This document shows positions 41,517 to 52,300 of a stretch of 64,000 nucleotides of DNA, in pieces. The position numbers and the translations under genes were made by a program. The DNA comes from Asanoa hainanensis (lineage in GTDB: Bacteria; Actinomycetota; Actinomycetes; Mycobacteriales; Micromonosporaceae). Location of the stretch: assembly GCF_900188485.1 (NCBI RefSeq), contig NZ_FZPH01000016.1:148804-212803 (forward strand), read 5' to 3'. The number at the start of each line of letters is the position of its first letter. The stretch's first letter is position 1. The notes beneath the pieces are model-generated. The model was not told where the DNA came from, did no database searches, and was given only the letters and a program-made list of their open reading frames with translations.

Positions 41517-44513
41517 CTACGACACGAACACCGCCACCGACCGGCCCGGGACCGTGAACGCTCCTCCGCCGGTGTAGCGGGCCGTCTTGACCACCGGGTC
41601 GCTGCCGCCCGCCTGCACCGGATGTAGGGCATAGGAACGGCCCGACGCCCCCGGGACCACCTGCGTCGTCGCGGTCGGCGAGGCGTTGAAGACTACGACC
41701 AGGCGGTCCCAGCGCCGGTCCAAGGACTTGCCGGCCGTGTCGTCGAGGACCATGACGATGACGCCCGGGGTCTGGTCGGGGCCGCCCAGCGGGAAGGACA
41801 CCCGCCGCTGGATCTCGGCGGCTGACGGCAGTGCGAACAGCGGTGACGAGCCCGCGATCCGTAGGAAGTCAGCGGCACCCGACGCCGCCGCGGCCATGTC
41901 GGCCGGCGTCGGCTTGAGCGCCGGATCCGCCAGCAGCGGGCGTTGGTAGGACCACTTGGCCTCGTTGTCGCCGCGCGGTGGTAGGCCCGAGCCCCACGTC
42001 GACGAGGCGCCCGACCAGTCGATGCGGTTGAACCAGTCGCCCGAGTCGTAGGAGTTGCGGTCCAGGGACTTCGAGCGCAGCAGGTCGGTGCCCGCGTGCC
42101 AGAAGCCGACCCCTTGCGACAGGGTGGTCGTCGCGAGGGACAGGGTGTTCATCCTGACGCGGTCGGCCATCGGCAGGGACTGGGGCAGCTTGTATTGCAG
42201 GTTGTCGAACAGCGTCTCGTTGTCGTGGGCGTCCACATAGGTCACCGTGTCGGCCGGTGAGGCCGCATAGCCTGCCGGTTGGCCATTGTAGTCGACCTCG
42301 GCCCCCGAGACCACCGCGCCCGTTCGCGACTGGAACCGGTAGGAGCGCAGGTTGCCGGCCAGGCCCACCTTGATCTGGTCCTGGGTGAGCAACAGACGCG
42401 CGAGTTGGGCGGCGGCGTCGCCGTTGACCGGGTCGCCGTTTGGGTCCGTGAACAGGCCCGAGCCGAAGCCCTGCAGGTGCGGGTTCTCGTCGAACGGGCC
42501 GCCGCCGCGGACCGCGTCGCGTAGTCGGTCCGAGAACGTCGCGATGCCGGTGCCGGCCATGTTGGCCTGGGTCGCCTGCACGAAGCGGGCGTCGTTGGCC
42601 ACCTCGCCGAAGTTCCAGCCCTCGCCGTAGAGCAGGATCGACCGGCCGTCGACGCCGTCCCGGGCCAACGACAGCTTGTCGAGGGCGTGCCGGACCGCGA
42701 GCATGTTGGCCTTGGAGTGGTGGCCCATCAGGTCGAAGCGGAAGCCGTCGACCTTGTAGTCGCGGGCCCAGGTGACCACGGAGTCGACCATCAGCTTTTC
42801 CATCATCCGGTGCTCGGTCGCCGTGTTGGCGCAGCAGGTCGACGTCTCCTGCTGCCCGGTGAGGGTGAGCCGCTGGTAGTAGCCCGGGACGATCCGGTCG
42901 AGCACCGACTTGGGTGCCTGGCCGGACGCGGTCGTGTGGTTGTAGACCACGTCCATCACGACCCGCAGGCCCGCGCCGTTGATGCCGGCGACCATCGAAC
43001 GGAACTCCCGGGTACGCGCGGCGCCCGCCGGATCGACCGCGTAGGAGCCCTCGGGCGTCGTGTAGTGCCACGGGTCGTAACCCCAGTTGAACCCGTCGGT
43101 CGGCCGCACCGGCTCGACACACGCCTGCTGCTGCTCGGACGCTGGCGGCAGCGCGGCCAGGTCGCACGCCGGCACCTGCTGGGCGGACCGCGCCTCAGGC
43201 ACGGTCGCGAAGTCGAACACCGGCAACAGGTGCAGGTGGCTCACCCCGGCCGAGGCCAACGACCGCAGGTGCCGCATGCCGGCACTGGAGCGGTCGGTGA
43301 ACGCGGCATAGGTGCCCCGGTGCGCGGCCGGCACCGACGTGTCGCCGATCGAGAAGTCCCGCACGTGCAGCTCGTAGACGTGCGCCTCGGTCGACGGGGA
43401 CGCGGCCGGCTTACGCAGCTTGGCCCACCCGGGTGGCGTCAGCGACGGATCCGACAAGGAGGCCAGCACCGAGCGGGTGGAGTCGGCGGTCAGGGCGACC
43501 GAGTAGGGGTCGGTGACGAGGTTGGTCTCCACACGACCGGTGGTCGGCGCGAACACCTGGACCGAGTAGACGTAGGACAACCCACGCCACGATCGCGACC
43601 CCACAGTCGACCAGATCCCGTCGCGATCACGCCGCAGCACAATCGGCGCGACACCGTCGACCAGAAGCGAGACCGACTGCGCCGTCGGCGCCCACAACGC
43701 GAACGACGGCACCCCACGCGCCGACCACGACACCCCGAGCGTCCGCCGCGCCGCGCCCGCGTAGAGGTCGTCCAGCACGCCCGGGATCTGCACCCCGGTC
43801 GCGTCGACCAGGACCCCCGCGGCGTCGAACGCGGCGACCGCGAGCTGCCCGGTCAGGACCGAGGCGGCCGGCACCGAGGACGGCACGGTCAGGGCGCGCA
43901 TGGCGGCCAGGTGGGGGTAGTCCCGCCGTACGGAATCAGGCAACCCCGCCGCGCGTATCCCCAATGGATGAGCGGAACCACCGACCACAGCGCCGTCGTC
44001 GACGATCATGCCGCCCGACGGCGCGGTGTAGAGCGCGAAGCGCACCGCGCTCGCCGGCGGCTGCCAGGCGATCACGTCGCGCCGCACCCAGTGCGCCGCC
44101 GACTCAGCACCCAGCGCACGCGGCGCGTCGTCGACGATCCGGTGCGTCGCGTGGTCGTAGGTGAAGGTCAGCAGACCACCCGGCGCGGTCAACGGAATGT
44201 TGGCCCCACCTGGAGCTCCGCCGGCGCCGTAGTTCTCGTCCCACGACCCGTTGAGCGCCACCTTGTATTCGAAAGCGCCCGCCGGCACCGTGAACGAGGC
44301 CCGGAACAGCCCCGGCGAACCGGCGACCGGGGCGAGCGCGGTCTGCGCACACTCCGGCTGCCAGTCGCCAGGACAGCCCAGCTCCGACTGGAGCGACCCG
44401 ACCAGCGTCACCTGGGAGGGCAACGGCGTGTGATCAGCGAAGGCTGGAGCGCCGACCAGCGACGCCAACACGGCAAAGACAGCGACAACGACGAACCGCC
44501 AGCGTGGACGCAT
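41517..44513 (-). CDS. pulA: Exported pullulanase-type alpha-1,6-glucosidase (GH13)
   Basis: A 998-residue secreted debranching enzyme. The signal peptide ends near PAFA-DH. An N-terminal starch-binding-like domain has LPSQVTLVGSLQSELGCPGDW, followed by CBM48 and the GH13 barrel. YNHTTASG, DGFRFDLMGHH (nucleophile aspartate), LYGEGWNFG (acid glutamate) and YVDAHDNETLFD (third acid) are intact. The NWGYDPWHYTTPEGSYA segment is typical of pullulanase subfamily 14. It hydrolyses alpha-1,6 branches in pullulan, amylopectin or glycogen. ATG 44513 follows GGGGAGG. A small protein gene follows in the same operon. Confidence 0.93.
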   Translation of the reverse strand: MRPRWRFVVVAVFAVLASLVGAPAFADHTPLPSQVTLVGSLQSELGCPGDWQPECAQTALAPVAGSPGLFRASFTVPAGAFEYKVALNGSWDENYGAGGAPGGANIPLTAPGGLLTFTYDHATHRIVDDAPRALGAESAAHWVRRDVIAWQPPASAVRFALYTAPSGGMIVDDGAVVGGSAHPLGIRAAGLPDSVRRDYPHLAAMRALTVPSSVPAASVLTGQLAVAAFDAAGVLVDATGVQIPGVLDDLYAGAARRTLGVSWSARGVPSFALWAPTAQSVSLLVDGVAPIVLRRDRDGIWSTVGSRSWRGLSYVYSVQVFAPTTGRVETNLVTDPYSVALTADSTRSVLASLSDPSLTPPGWAKLRKPAASPSTEAHVYELHVRDFSIGDTSVPAAHRGTYAAFTDRSSAGMRHLRSLASAGVSHLHLLPVFDFATVPEARSAQQVPACDLAALPPASEQQQACVEPVRPTDGFNWGYDPWHYTTPEGSYAVDPAGAARTREFRSMVAGINGAGLRVVMDVVYNHTTASGQAPKSVLDRIVPGYYQRLTLTGQQETSTCCANTATEHRMMEKLMVDSVVTWARDYKVDGFRFDLMGHHSKANMLAVRHALDKLSLARDGVDGRSILLYGEGWNFGEVANDARFVQATQANMAGTGIATFSDRLRDAVRGGGPFDENPHLQGFGSGLFTDPNGDPVNGDAAAQLARLLLTQDQIKVGLAGNLRSYRFQSRTGAVVSGAEVDYNGQPAGYAASPADTVTYVDAHDNETLFDNLQYKLPQSLPMADRVRMNTLSLATTTLSQGVGFWHAGTDLLRSKSLDRNSYDSGDWFNRIDWSGASSTWGSGLPPRGDNEAKWSYQRPLLADPALKPTPADMAAAASGAADFLRIAGSSPLFALPSAAEIQRRVSFPLGGPDQTPGVIVMVLDDTAGKSLDRRWDRLVVVFNASPTATTQVVPGASGRSYALHPVQAGGSDPVVKTARYTGGGAFTVPGRSVAVFVS

Positions 44514-44619
44514 CGGACGACCCCTCCCCAGGAAGCATCGAAGCTCCTCGCATTGGAGTCGTCCGGCGACGCTGCGTCAACCCACTACCGGCGAGTCGCG
44601 CGAAAGCCGGGAAGGCCAC

Positions 44620-46008
44620 TCACATATTGATCATGTGCCCCGCGAGACCGTGGATCGCCTCCTTGACCGCCTCGCTCAGCGTCGGGTGCGAGTGCACGTT
44701 GCGCCCGACCTCGTGCACGGTCAGGTCCCACTGCTGGGCCAAGGTCAACTCGGGCAGCAGCTCGGTCACCTCGGGCCCGATCAGGTGGGCGCCGAGCAGC
44801 TCCCCGTACCGCGCGTCCGAAAGGATCTTGACGAAGCCGACCGTGTCACCGAGCCCGTTCGACTTGCCGTTGGCGGTGAAGGGGAACTTCGCGACCTGCA
44901 CGTCGTACCCGGCCGCCAAGGCCTGCGCCTCCGTGTAGCCGAAGCTGGCCACCTGCGGCTGGCAGAATGTCGCCCGCGGGATCATCACGAAGTCGAGCTC
45001 CATGGTCTCCGCGTTCGCGATCGTCTCGGCGGCGATGATGCCCATGCTCTCGGCGGCGTGGGCGAGCATCAGCTTGGCGGTCACGTCACCGATGGCATAG
45101 ATCCCGGACACGTTGGTACGCCCCCGCGCGTCGACCGCGATCGCTCCGCGATCGGTGAGCTCGACACCGGTGTTCTCCAGGCCGTACCCGGTGACATTGG
45201 GTTGGAAGCCGATCGCCTGGAGCAGCTTGTCGGCCTCGATCACCCGGCTCTGTCCCTCGGTGTTCGACACGGTCACCTGGACGCCCTCGGCGGACTCGGT
45301 CACCGACTCCACCCGCGTGGAGACCAGCACCTCGACGCCCAGCCGCTTGTAGCGCTTGAGCAGCTCCGCCGAGACCTCCTCGTCCTCCAGGGGCAGCATC
45401 CGGTCGAGGAACTCGACGATGGTGACCTTGACGCCGTAGTTGTGCAGCACGTACGCGAACTCGACCCCGATCGCGCCGGCGCCCGCGATGACGATCGACG
45501 ACGGCAGTTCAGAGCTGAGGATCTGCTCCTCGTACGTGACGACGCGGTCGGACAGCGCGGTGCCGGGGATCAGCCGGGTCGAGGCGCCGGTCGCGATGAT
45601 GCAGTTGTCGAAGGTCACGGTCTGGTCGCCGATGGCCAGCGTGTGGGCGTCGACGAACGTGCCCCGGCCGTTGATCTCGGTGATGCCGTTCTTCTTCATC
45701 AGGTAGTGCACGCCACGCACGCGCCCGTCGGCGACCTTGCGGCTGCGCGTGAAGGCGGCCTCGTAGTCGAAGGTCACCTCACCGGTCACGTTGATGCCGA
45801 ACGTCTTGCGCTCGGTCGTGAAGATGTGGTTGAGCTCCGCGTTGCGCAGCAGCGCCTTCGAGGGGATGCAGCCCACGTTGAGACACACGCCGCCCCAGTA
45901 GCGCTCCTCCACGACCGCGGTCCGCAGGCCGAGTTGGGCGCCACGGACCGCTGCGGTGTAGCCGCCCGGGCCCGCGCCGAGAACGACGAGATCGAAATGC
46001 TCAGTCAT
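44620..46008 (-). CDS. lpdA: Dihydrolipoyl dehydrogenase (E3)
   Basis: A 462-residue FAD disulfide reductase. FAD is bound by [14 protein letters not shown] and the redox disulfide is C42/C47 in [16 protein letters not shown] is bound by [15 protein letters not shown] and the C-terminal [13 protein letters not shown] supplies the His-Glu pair. It reoxidises the lipoyl groups of pyruvate, 2-oxoglutarate and glycine-cleavage complexes. It stands apart from E1/E2 genes. TAGGCT lies seven bases before the ATG on this strand, so it is probably leaderless. Confidence 0.95.
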   Translation of the reverse strand: MTEHFDLVVLGAGPGGYTAAVRGAQLGLRTAVVEERYWGGVCLNVGCIPSKALLRNAELNHIFTTERKTFGINVTGEVTFDYEAAFTRSRKVADGRVRGVHYLMKKNGITEINGRGTFVDAHTLAIGDQTVTFDNCIIATGASTRLIPGTALSDRVVTYEEQILSSELPSSIVIAGAGAIGVEFAYVLHNYGVKVTIVEFLDRMLPLEDEEVSAELLKRYKRLGVEVLVSTRVESVTESAEGVQVTVSNTEGQSRVIEADKLLQAIGFQPNVTGYGLENTGVELTDRGAIAVDARGRTNVSGIYAIGDVTAKLMLAHAAESMGIIAAETIANAETMELDFVMIPRATFCQPQVASFGYTEAQALAAGYDVQVAKFPFTANGKSNGLGDTVGFVKILSDARYGELLGAHLIGPEVTELLPELTLAQQWDLTVHEVGRNVHSHPTLSEAVKEAIHGLAGHMINM

Positions 46009-46015
46009 GGTCTGA

Positions 46016-46055
46016 AGCCTATGACGCTGGAAGTGTCGGTGCCCGCGACTACCAT
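46016..46055. promoter_or_regulatory. Divergent leaderless promoter pair between lpdA and the oxidoreductase gene
   Basis: The leftward -10 TAGGCT (46016-46021) stands seven bases before the lpdA ATG. The rightward -10 TACCAT (46050-46055) stands seven bases before the ATG at 46063. The two hexamers are 28 bp apart, so the -35 regions must overlap and polymerases would compete for the site. Confidence 0.6.
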
Positions 46056-46062
46056 CCGCCGC

Positions 46063-47118
46063 ATGCGTATCGGTGTGATCGGGTGCGGCAAGATCAGTGG
46101 GATTTACTTCCAGAACCTGCCCCAACTGCCCCAGACCGGGGTCGTACGCTGCGCGGATCTCGACGTCGAGCGGGCGAAAGAGGCGGCGGAGCGGCACGGC
46201 GTCCCGTCCGCCGGCAGCGTCGAGGACCTGCTGGCCGACGACTCCGTCGACCTTGTGGTCAACCTCACCATCCCGGCGGCCCACGTGGCGGTCGGCCTAG
46301 CGGCCGTCCGGGCGGGCAAGCACGTCTATGCCGAGAAGCCGCTGGCGCTCGCGGTCGACGATGCCCGGCTGCTGCTGGCCGAGGCGGCCGGTCTTGGCGT
46401 GCGGGTCGGCAGCGCTCCCGACACCTTCCTAGGTGCGGGCCTACAGACCGCCCGCGCCCTCCTCGACGAGGGCGCCATCGGCACCCCGCGCGCCGGCGCG
46501 GTGCACATGCTTTCCCCCGGCCACGAGCACTGGCACCCGGAGCCCGACTTCTACTACCAGCGCGGGGGCGGGCCGCTGTTCGACATGGGGCCCTACTACC
46601 TGACGGCGCTGGTCAACCTGCTCGGCCCGGTGGCGGCGGTCAGCGCCGTGGCCACGTCGGCGTCCCCGACCCGGCGCACCCCGGCAGGTCGCGAGATCCC
46701 GGTCGAGGTGCCCACGCACGTCAGCGCGGTGCTCGAGTTCGCGGGCGGCGCCACCGTGACGGCCGTGTTCAGCTTCGACGTGCCGGCCTCGACGGTCCCG
46801 CACGGCATCGAGCTCTACGGCAGCGCCGGCACCCTGGTCGTGCACGACCCCAACAACTTCGGCGGGCCGGTCCTGGTCGGCGGCGCGGGCGAGTGGCGTG
46901 AGGAGGAGCTACGCACCCCCTGGTCGGCCAACTCCCGGGGCCTCGGTGTCGCGGAGATGGTCGCGGCCATCTCGGCGGGCCGGGACCATCGGGCGTCCGC
47001 GACGCTGGCGCTGCACGTGCTCGACACGATGGAAACGATCCACACGGCCGCCGAACGCGGCGAACGACTACCGGTGCACACGACCTGCACGCGCCCGGAG
47101 CCGTTCACCACGTTCTAG
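46063..47118 (+). CDS. Gfo/Idh/MocA-family oxidoreductase
   Basis: A 351-residue NAD(P)-dependent dehydrogenase. The Rossmann motif is [12 protein letters not shown] at the N-terminus and the EKPLALAV motif near residue 95 has the family lysine. The substrate domain contains [38 protein letters not shown] with the catalytic histidine/aspartate region. The family oxidises or reduces sugars and inositols; a sugar or glycoside substrate is likely but unknown. ATG 46063 is chosen over an in-frame ATG at 46021 because it begins at the Rossmann fold and a -10 lies seven bases upstream. Confidence 0.88.
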   Translation: MRIGVIGCGKISGIYFQNLPQLPQTGVVRCADLDVERAKEAAERHGVPSAGSVEDLLADDSVDLVVNLTIPAAHVAVGLAAVRAGKHVYAEKPLALAVDDARLLLAEAAGLGVRVGSAPDTFLGAGLQTARALLDEGAIGTPRAGAVHMLSPGHEHWHPEPDFYYQRGGGPLFDMGPYYLTALVNLLGPVAAVSAVATSASPTRRTPAGREIPVEVPTHVSAVLEFAGGATVTAVFSFDVPASTVPHGIELYGSAGTLVVHDPNNFGGPVLVGGAGEWREEELRTPWSANSRGLGVAEMVAAISAGRDHRASATLALHVLDTMETIHTAAERGERLPVHTTCTRPEPFTTF

Positions 47119-47130
47119 GTCCGATCGTCA

Positions 47131-47153
47131 CGGGCGCCGTGCGGCGGCGCCCG
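47131..47153. terminator. Stem-loop between convergent genes
   Basis: CGGGCGCCG (47131-47139) pairs perfectly with CGGCGCCCG (47145-47153) over a five-base loop. It lies between the converging oxidoreductase and VWA lipoprotein genes. No T-run follows, as is common in high-GC actinobacterial terminators. Confidence 0.6.
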
Positions 47154-47164
47154 CCGCGGGCGGC

Positions 47165-48616
47165 CTAGCGGAGTTCCTCCGCGCGGGCGACCAGGTCGGC
47201 AAGCTCGCCCACGGCTGGGTCGGCCGCGCGGTCGGCGATCCGGTCGGCGATCCGGCGCAGGTCCTCCAGGGGGATCACCTGGTCGCCGCCGCGCAGGGTC
47301 TCGGCCAGGTAGGCGGCCACGTAGTCGACGGTCAGGCGGGGCGCCGCCTCCTCGAAGCCCTGGTCGAGGTCGGCCACGGTGATCCGGTGGGATGCCTCGG
47401 CGGGGCTGCGGTTGCCCGGGTCGAGCCAGCGCACCCGGACGGTCGCCACCTCGGCGCGCGGGTCCTCGCCGGTCAGGCGTACCTCGTAGAGGGCGGTCAC
47501 GCTGTGTCCGGGGCCGACCTCGCCGCCGTCGACCTTGTCGTTGCGGAAGTCCTCGTCGGCCACGGCGCGGTTCTCGTAGCCGATCAGCCGGTACTCCCTG
47601 ACCGCCTTGGAGTCGAACGTCACCTGGACCTTGGCGTCGAGCGCGCGCACCTCGAGGGTCGCCGGCAGTCGGTTGACGAACACGTCGCGGGCCTGCTCCG
47701 GCTCGCTGACGTAGACGGCGAAGCCGTCGCCGCCGTCGGCGAGCTGCTCCATCAACGCGTCGCCGTAGTCGCTGCCTACGCCGACACCGAGCAGCGCGAT
47801 CTCCTTCGCGGCTTCCTCACGCACCCGGCGCAGGATCGAGTCGGAATCGGTGTCGCCGGTGTTGGCCAGCCCGTCCGACAGCACGATCACGCGGTTGGAA
47901 GTGCCCTCCCGGAACCCGTCACGGGCCACCCGGTAGCCGAGCTTGAGCCCCGCGCCCAGGTTCGTGCTCCCCTCGGGACGCAGGCGGTCGATCGCCCGGC
48001 GCAGGTCGGCCTTCTCCGACACCCGGGTCATCTCGCGCAGCACCCGGGCCTTGTCGCTGAACGAGACGATGGCCACCGAGTCCGTCGGGCGGAGCTGGTC
48101 GACCAGCGTGTGCAGGGCGTCGCGGACCAGGTCGAGCCGGCCGGGCTCGGCCATCGAGCCGGAGACGTCGACGACGAAGGTCAGCGAGGCGTCCGGGCGG
48201 CGGAAGTCGGTCTCGGACCGGGTCTGCAGCCCGACCCGCATGATGCGCACGTCGCCCTCGGCGCGGTGGGCCGCGGGCGGCCGGGCTCCGTCGGCGAACA
48301 CCGCGAAGCCGCCGCCGCGCGGTTCGGGGTAGTCCTGGTCGAACGCGTTGACGAACTCCTCCGGCCGGACCATGGTCGGGTCGGGGAGGTCGCCGTCCTG
48401 GATCACGCGCCGGGCATAGCCGTACGAGGCGGTGTCGACGTCCACCGCGAACGTCGACTGTGGATCGTCGAGCGGGTCGCGCTCGCCGCTGCCTTCGCGC
48501 TGTGAGTAGTTCGGTGCCGAGGCCTCGCGGCCGGTCGAGCTGCCCGCCCCTCCCCCGCAGGCGGTCAGCGCCAGCAACGCGGCCACCGCCGCGGCGCCGA
48601 TAATCGTGCGCTTCAT
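47165..48616 (-). CDS. YfbK-like VWA lipoprotein
   Basis: A 483-residue surface lipoprotein. The lipobox is LTAC (MKRTIIGAAAVAALLALTAC), so the cysteine would be lipidated. A vWF_A N-terminal region (FAVDVDTASYGYARRVIQDGDLPDPTMVRPEEFVNAFDQDYP) precedes the VWA domain with MIDAS DVSGSM, and DUF3520 lies at the C-terminus. This matches E. coli YfbK in architecture; function is unknown. GGGGAGGAACAG precedes the ATG at 48616. It should not be confused with the cytoplasmic VWA protein of the MoxR operon. Confidence 0.9.
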   Translation of the reverse strand: MKRTIIGAAAVAALLALTACGGGAGSSTGREASAPNYSQREGSGERDPLDDPQSTFAVDVDTASYGYARRVIQDGDLPDPTMVRPEEFVNAFDQDYPEPRGGGFAVFADGARPPAAHRAEGDVRIMRVGLQTRSETDFRRPDASLTFVVDVSGSMAEPGRLDLVRDALHTLVDQLRPTDSVAIVSFSDKARVLREMTRVSEKADLRRAIDRLRPEGSTNLGAGLKLGYRVARDGFREGTSNRVIVLSDGLANTGDTDSDSILRRVREEAAKEIALLGVGVGSDYGDALMEQLADGGDGFAVYVSEPEQARDVFVNRLPATLEVRALDAKVQVTFDSKAVREYRLIGYENRAVADEDFRNDKVDGGEVGPGHSVTALYEVRLTGEDPRAEVATVRVRWLDPGNRSPAEASHRITVADLDQGFEEAAPRLTVDYVAAYLAETLRGGDQVIPLEDLRRIADRIADRAADPAVGELADLVARAEELR

Positions 48617-48797
48617 CTGTTCCTCCCCGCTCCTCGTGTCCTCTTCATTGGACAGACGGCGGACAGCGAGCGCTCCCGTCGTGGCCGAGCCGTTGCCGAA
48701 GCGCGACAACCGTGATCGCGGCGTGTCCTTCCGTAATCTCCGCGAGTCGGCACCGAGACCGATACGCGTCCGCGCCGAGACCATTGCCCGGCCTTGG

Positions 48798-48803
48798 TAC
48801 CGT
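48798..48803 (+). promoter_or_regulatory. -10 hexamer TACCGT of a leaderless promoter
   Basis: TACCGT ends seven bases before GTG 48811 with no ribosome site between. This arrangement selects GTG 48811 as the start over upstream in-frame codons. Confidence 0.55.
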
Positions 48804-48810
48804 GCGGCGC

Positions 48811-49254
48811 GTGAGACGAACCGCATCGACGCTCGTCGCAGCCGCTCTGGTCCTGGGCACACTGGTCGCATGCGCCGCTACCGAAGACGAGGCGGTGCCC
48901 GCTCCGCAGATCGGCCTGACGCCGGGCCCGGGCGTGAGCATCCTTGCCCGGCCCACGCCGAGCCAGACCACGGTGCCGCGCAGCGAGGTCGGAGACGGCC
49001 AACCGCCCCTGGTCTTCGGCGACTGCGTGGTCGAGCTGACACGCAGCAGCGGCGGTCCGGTGCAGCGGGTCACCTACGGCGAGGTCCCCTGTGCGGAGGC
49101 GAAGGACAGACCGGAGGCGTGGACGGTGGTCGACCTGACCGACAACCTCCGTGCCAAGTGCCCAGAGGACGGCCGGCACATCTCGTTCACGGTCGGCCCG
49201 TTGCTGCCGTCGTCGACGAGCGACTACACGTTCGTCTGCGCCGAGAAGCTTTAG
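48811..49254 (+). CDS. Small lipoprotein of unknown function
   Basis: A 147-residue exported protein. The signal peptide RRTASTLVAAALVLGTLVACAA ends in a lipobox (LVAC). A Pro/Thr linker follows (TPGPGVSILARPTPSQTTVP) and then a small domain with four cysteines spaced as two possible disulfides (FGDCVVEL, EVPCAEA, RAKCPEDG, FVCAEKL). I cannot assign a family. The GTG start is preceded by a -10 at leaderless spacing. It diverges from the YfbK-like gene. Confidence 0.7.
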   Translation: MRRTASTLVAAALVLGTLVACAATEDEAVPAPQIGLTPGPGVSILARPTPSQTTVPRSEVGDGQPPLVFGDCVVELTRSSGGPVQRVTYGEVPCAEAKDRPEAWTVVDLTDNLRAKCPEDGRHISFTVGPLLPSSTSDYTFVCAEKL

Positions 49255-49378
49255 GCGCAGCTTCGAATCTGGGGTCGGGTGTGCGGCGACCTCGCCCGGA
49301 TACCGGTGTCGTCTCCGGGTGAACGTGCTGTGCGGCCGGACGGCGCCCGGGCCCGCCGTTGCCCGGCCTTCGGAGGGC

Positions 49379-52300
49379 CTAACGCCAGGTCTCTGCGACG
49401 TCCACGGGGACGGCCGGGCCGAACAGCGGACCTTGGGCGTACGCGCAGCCGAGGTCCCGCAACGTCGTGCACCCGGCCTCGTCGTGGACGCCCTGCGCCA
49501 CCTGTTCGAGCCGCAACGTGCCGGCCAGGTCCGTGATGGCCGCGAGGAGCTGCCGCGAGCGCGGTGAGCCGGCGTCCGCGAGGAACGAGGCGTCGAGCTT
49601 GATGACGTCGATCGCCGGCTGGCGCAGGTGGCTGAGCGACGCGGTGCCGGTGCCGTAGCCGTCCAGCGCCACCCGGACGCCGGCAGCGCTCAGCTCGTCC
49701 AGTTGGTTCCATGCGCGGTCGGTGTCCTCGCCGAGCTCGGCCTCCGCGATCTCGAGCACGAGGCGGCGCGGGTCGGCGTCCGCCGCCTCGATGGCGCGCC
49801 GGACCCGGTCGGCGAAGTCGGGCTGCCGCAGCTGGCGCGAGAAGACGTCCACGCCGACGAACCGGCCGTCGCCGTTCCCGAAGCCGGATCCAGACCCTGA
49901 GCTGGAACCGCAGCTGAACCCGGAGCTAGCGCCAGAACCAGAAGCGGAACCGAACCCGGGGTCGGAACCGAAGCCGGACCCAGAGCTGGAGCTGGACCCG
50001 ACGCCAGAGCCGGAACCGGAACCGGAGCCTGAACCGTTCAGCCGCGGCAGGTCGTGTAGCGCGCGCTCCAGCACCCAGTCGCCGAGCTCAGCGGCACGCC
50101 CGATCGCATCCGCGGCCTTGGCGATCTCGGCCGAAGACATCGGCCCGCCGTCGTCGGCCATCCGCGGCAACCCCTCGAACCCGACCACATGGCCGGATGC
50201 CAGGTCGACGATCGGTGCGTAGTGGAGGGTCAGCTCCCCGGCCGACAGCGCCGCGGCCATGCGGTTGCGGACCTCCGGGCGTTGCCGGCTCGGTGCCGGC
50301 ATCCCCGCCGTGTACTGGCGCCAGCGTCCCTTGCCCGCCGCTTTCGCGACGTAAAGCGCCGTGTCCGCGTTGCGCAGCAGCGTGTGGTCGTCGTCGCCGA
50401 CGGAGGCCAGCGCCAGCCCGATGCTCGACCGGGTGTTGACGAGGGTTTCGGCTACCGATGCCGGCTGGCCCAGCGCCTCCGAGATCCGCCGGGTGATCTC
50501 GGTCGCGGTGCGCTCGTCGACCGCGCGCAGGAGCACCGCGAACTCGTCGCCGCCGATGCGGGCCGCCAGGTCGACGTTCCGGATGCCCGCGGTGATTCGG
50601 GCGGCCACGATCGCCAGTAGCTCGTCACCCACGTGGTGGCCGAAGGTGTCGTTGACGATCTTGAAGTCGTCTACGTCGACGACCAGCACGGCCCGGTCCG
50701 GCTCGCCCTGGCCCTCCCGCACCGACCCGCGGAACAGGGCGGCATTCGCGAGCCCCGTGAGCGGGTCGTGGGTTGCCCGGTGCTCGAGGTCCCGGCGCAG
50801 CTCCCGCTCCGCCGTGACGTCGTGCAGGGTGGTGATCACGCCGCGGATCGTCGGGTCGTCGCGGAGGTCGCGGCGGTAGACCAGCACCGTCGCGCCGCCT
50901 CCCCCGGGACGCGAGATCGACGCCTCGCGGCCGTTCTCCGCGTCCGACCACGTGCGGCGGTCTCCAGCGGGCGTCCGGACCAGGTCGTCGAACCGGTCGC
51001 CGTGTACGTCGCGCCCGAACATCCGGTCCGCCGACGGGCTCACGTACTCGATGCGGTCTTCCCTGCTGATCAGGATGACCTCCTCGCTGGACGACACGAT
51101 CCGTTGGAAGAACCGTTCCCGGTCCTGGTCGTTGAGCCGGCCGGCCAGGTCGATCCGGGCGAGGGCCACGCCGGCCTGGTCGAGCAGGGACACGACCGAC
51201 GGGTGGACCTCCGCCAGGTCCCGCGGCGGCGCCGTGACGTAGGCGGTCCGGCGCGGCGCGTCGTCCCGTTCGTCGGCGACGACATCGGTCAGCCGGCTGT
51301 CCAGCGGGTAGACGAGCTCGCCCGGGGTCGTGCCGCCAACGGGATCGCCCCGAGCCAGCCGGACCCCAGACCGCGCGCCCGGCGGCAGCATCCCGTGCAG
51401 GGCGTCGCGCAACGCCGCGAGGATCTCCTCCTCGTTGGCGGCGAGCGCGAGCCGCCGCAGCCCGATCCGGGCGATCGCGTTGCGGGCGGCCCTCCGCCGG
51501 CTCTCGGCCACGGAGACACCCAGGCGCGCCAGCACGAGAACGGCCTCGACGGCCGCGATCACCCCGATGGCCGTCGCGGTGTTCACTGCGCCAGTGGTCG
51601 CCTCCACGAGCAGCACGGTCGGGGCGACCAGCAGCCCGACCGCGATGGTGAAAAGGGTCGCGGGGCGCAGGACGCGACTCGAGCGCCGGGCGACCGGGGG
51701 TTCCCGCTCTGGGAAGAACGTCGCGACGCCCGCCGCGACGACGCTGGCCAGCAGCAGGAATCCGGCCCCCACCGATACCCCCCACGAGTCGAGCACCCGC
51801 GCCCGGATGAAGACCAGGTTGGCGACCAGGAAGGCGGCCACGCCGATCGCGATCACCAGCACGTTGCCCCGGCCCCGGGCGGCCGCCAGCGCGGCGATCG
51901 CGGCGGCCAGCACCGCGACGTAGCCGACGCACGAGGCGATGGCCACCGAGATCGAGAACGTGCTCTCCGCCTCGGAGGTGAGCCCCGGCCGCAGCACCGT
52001 GATCCAGATGAGCAGCGAACCGGCGAGGCTGAGGAGGCTGATGTCGATGATCGTCGGCAGGGACCGGTAGGCGCGCCACCCGGCCAGCCGCAGCACGCCC
52101 ACCGCGAGCGGGAAGTAGGCGAGCAGGAAGAAGAGGTCTGTCCGCCCGGGGAACTCCGCGGCCTCGATGACCCCGGTGGTGGCGACGGCGAAGATCGCAT
52201 CACCCACCGTCATGAGGGCCGCGGCGACGGCTATCAAGATCCACCCGGTGCGGTTCCGTGCCGGGCCGTGGGTGATCCGCAGGATGATCATGCCAACGCT

